A stretch of DNA of 10,000 nt. It comes from Robertmurraya sp. FSL R5-0851. Its GTDB lineage: Bacteria > Bacillota > Bacilli > Bacillales > Cytobacillaceae. The notes beneath the pieces are model-generated. The model made no database searches. It was not told where the DNA came from and was given only the letters and a program-made list of their open reading frames with translations. Location of the stretch: assembly GCF_038002965.1 (NCBI RefSeq), contig NZ_JBBOOE010000001.1:1-10000 (forward strand), read 5' to 3'. The position numbers and the translations under genes were made by a program. Positions 9,157 through 10,000 of the stretch are shown here, piece after piece. Within the stretch, counting starts at the first letter, position 1. Each line of letters starts with the position of its first letter.

Positions 9157-10000
9157 GTGCGAGTTCTTATAAAAGAAGTTCAAGAAGGGTGCATTCTTTC
9201 TGAAGATGTTGTTGGGTCTTCAGGCCGGTCAATTGTCCAAAAGAAAACAGTGTTAACTTCCGAATTGCTTGGGGTATTAAAAGCCTTCTTAGTACCGGAA
9301 CTAGAGGTTGAAAAGACTCTTTCTAGCGGTCACCCTTTTATTCCAAATGAGATTCTTTTGGATGATGAAGAAGTTAGTCGTGAGGAAAATGAAGAGCAAA
9401 GGGAACTTACATTCACAGAACTCTTTCTCCAAGCATCAAGAAGCTTTAAAAAAGAGTTTCGAAGCTGGCAAGCAGGCTTACCCGTAGATGTTACAAAGGT
9501 ACGTAGCATTATATTTCCGTTAATTGAAAAAATAGATCACAATCAAGTAGACCTTTTTCAACTTCACCACTTTTCAACTGAGGAAGACTATTTATACCAG
9601 CATGCGGTTGCGGTTGGGTTAATTAGCAGTTTTATCTCTAAGAAGCTAGGTTTTAATAAAGGTGAAATTGTTCAGGTTGCTTTGGCTGGAGCTTTAAGCG
9701 ATTGTGGAATGGCAAAGCTTTCTGAAGGTATCTTGAATAAAAAAACACCTCTTACTCAAGAGGAGTATCAAGAAGTGAAGAACCACCCGACGAATAGCTA
9801 TAGACTTATTCAAAGTACACCTTTCATTAGAGAGGCTGGCAAAATCGCTATCTTCCAGCATCATGAGCGTTTGGATGGAAGTGGGTATCCGTTAGGAGAA
9901 AAGGGACAGAAAATCCACCAGTATGCAAAAATTATTGGAGTAGCTGACACATTCCACGCAATGACATCACAACGATTGTATCGAAAAAAACAGTCTCCTT
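9157..10000 (+). CDS. HD-GYP-like domain protein with altered HD motif, truncated by the window edge
   Basis: An open frame from GTG 9157 stays open to the window end (281 complete codons). AGAGGG (9143-9148) is its ribosome binding site. Residues 1-60 (MRVLIKEVQEGCILSEDVVG and following) resemble the small N-terminal segment common in HD-GYP proteins, then comes a charged linker (about 70-85). The HD-GYP domain follows: H149, LSDCGM at 180-185, H210-P211, HHERLDGSGYP (235-245) and VADTFHAMTSQRLYR (from 262). Active HD-GYP enzymes hydrolyse cyclic di-GMP using a metal site built on these positions. Here the HD pair is S181-D182, its usual following GK is GM, and DA is HA after D264. The other ligands are kept. 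Activity is therefore uncertain; it may be an altered enzyme or a binding protein. No membrane segment or signal peptide is seen. It lies beyond the gyrA terminator, so it is probably a separate unit. Confidence 0.88.
   Translation, partial: MRVLIKEVQEGCILSEDVVGSSGRSIVQKKTVLTSELLGVLKAFLVPELEVEKTLSSGHPFIPNEILLDDEEVSREENEEQRELTFTELFLQASRSFKKEFRSWQAGLPVDVTKVRSIIFPLIEKIDHNQVDLFQLHHFSTEEDYLYQHAVAVGLISSFISKKLGFNKGEIVQVALAGALSDCGMAKLSEGILNKKTPLTQEEYQEVKNHPTNSYRLIQSTPFIREAGKIAIFQHHERLDGSGYPLGEKGQKIHQYAKIIGVADTFHAMTSQRLYRKKQSP

Overview
This is the chromosomal replication-origin region of a low-GC Gram-positive bacterium of the Bacillaceae (Bacillus sensu lato). Proteins and gene order (dnaA, dnaN, yaaA, recF, remB/yaaB, gyrB, gyrA) match the Bacillus subtilis oriC neighbourhood closely. 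It is not B. subtilis itself: protein sequences differ throughout, and a HD-GYP-type gene follows gyrA where B. subtilis has the rrnO rRNA operon. Base 1 is the first base of the dnaA TTG start codon, so the window looks like the start of a chromosome rotated to dnaA. Any origin boxes upstream of dnaA and the dnaA promoter are therefore outside the window.

Layout: 1-1347 dnaA; 1348-1527 the dnaA-dnaN part of oriC, with DnaA boxes, a 30-bp imperfect palindrome, a GC-rich spacer, an array of DnaA-trios and an AT-rich unwinding stretch; 1528-2664 dnaN, then a probable intrinsic terminator. A candidate promoter near 2706-2734 starts a second unit: yaaA (2793-3005), a strong non-terminator hairpin, recF (3074-4192), remB (4202-4426) and gyrB (4547-6475). 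A hairpin with a T-rich tail lies between gyrB and gyrA (6564-9068). A clear intrinsic terminator follows gyrA, and then a GTG-started gene for an HD-GYP-like protein runs off the right edge (9157 to 10000, incomplete). All genes are on the + strand, co-directional with the rightward fork.

The genes form a replication and DNA-topology module. DnaA opens the origin. DnaN is the clamp that makes the polymerase processive. RecF acts at gaps and stalled forks. GyrB and GyrA form DNA gyrase. YaaA is a small S4 RNA-binding protein, and RemB is a small regulator linked to biofilm matrix genes. The core genes look intact and ordinary, with catalytic residues in place. The least ordinary points are the HD-GYP-like protein, whose HD motif reads Ser-Asp instead of His-Asp, the 15-bp hairpin between yaaA and recF, and the palindromic DnaA-box pair in the origin. 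I saw no mobile elements, CRISPR arrays, tRNAs or rRNAs, and no clearly undescribed system.
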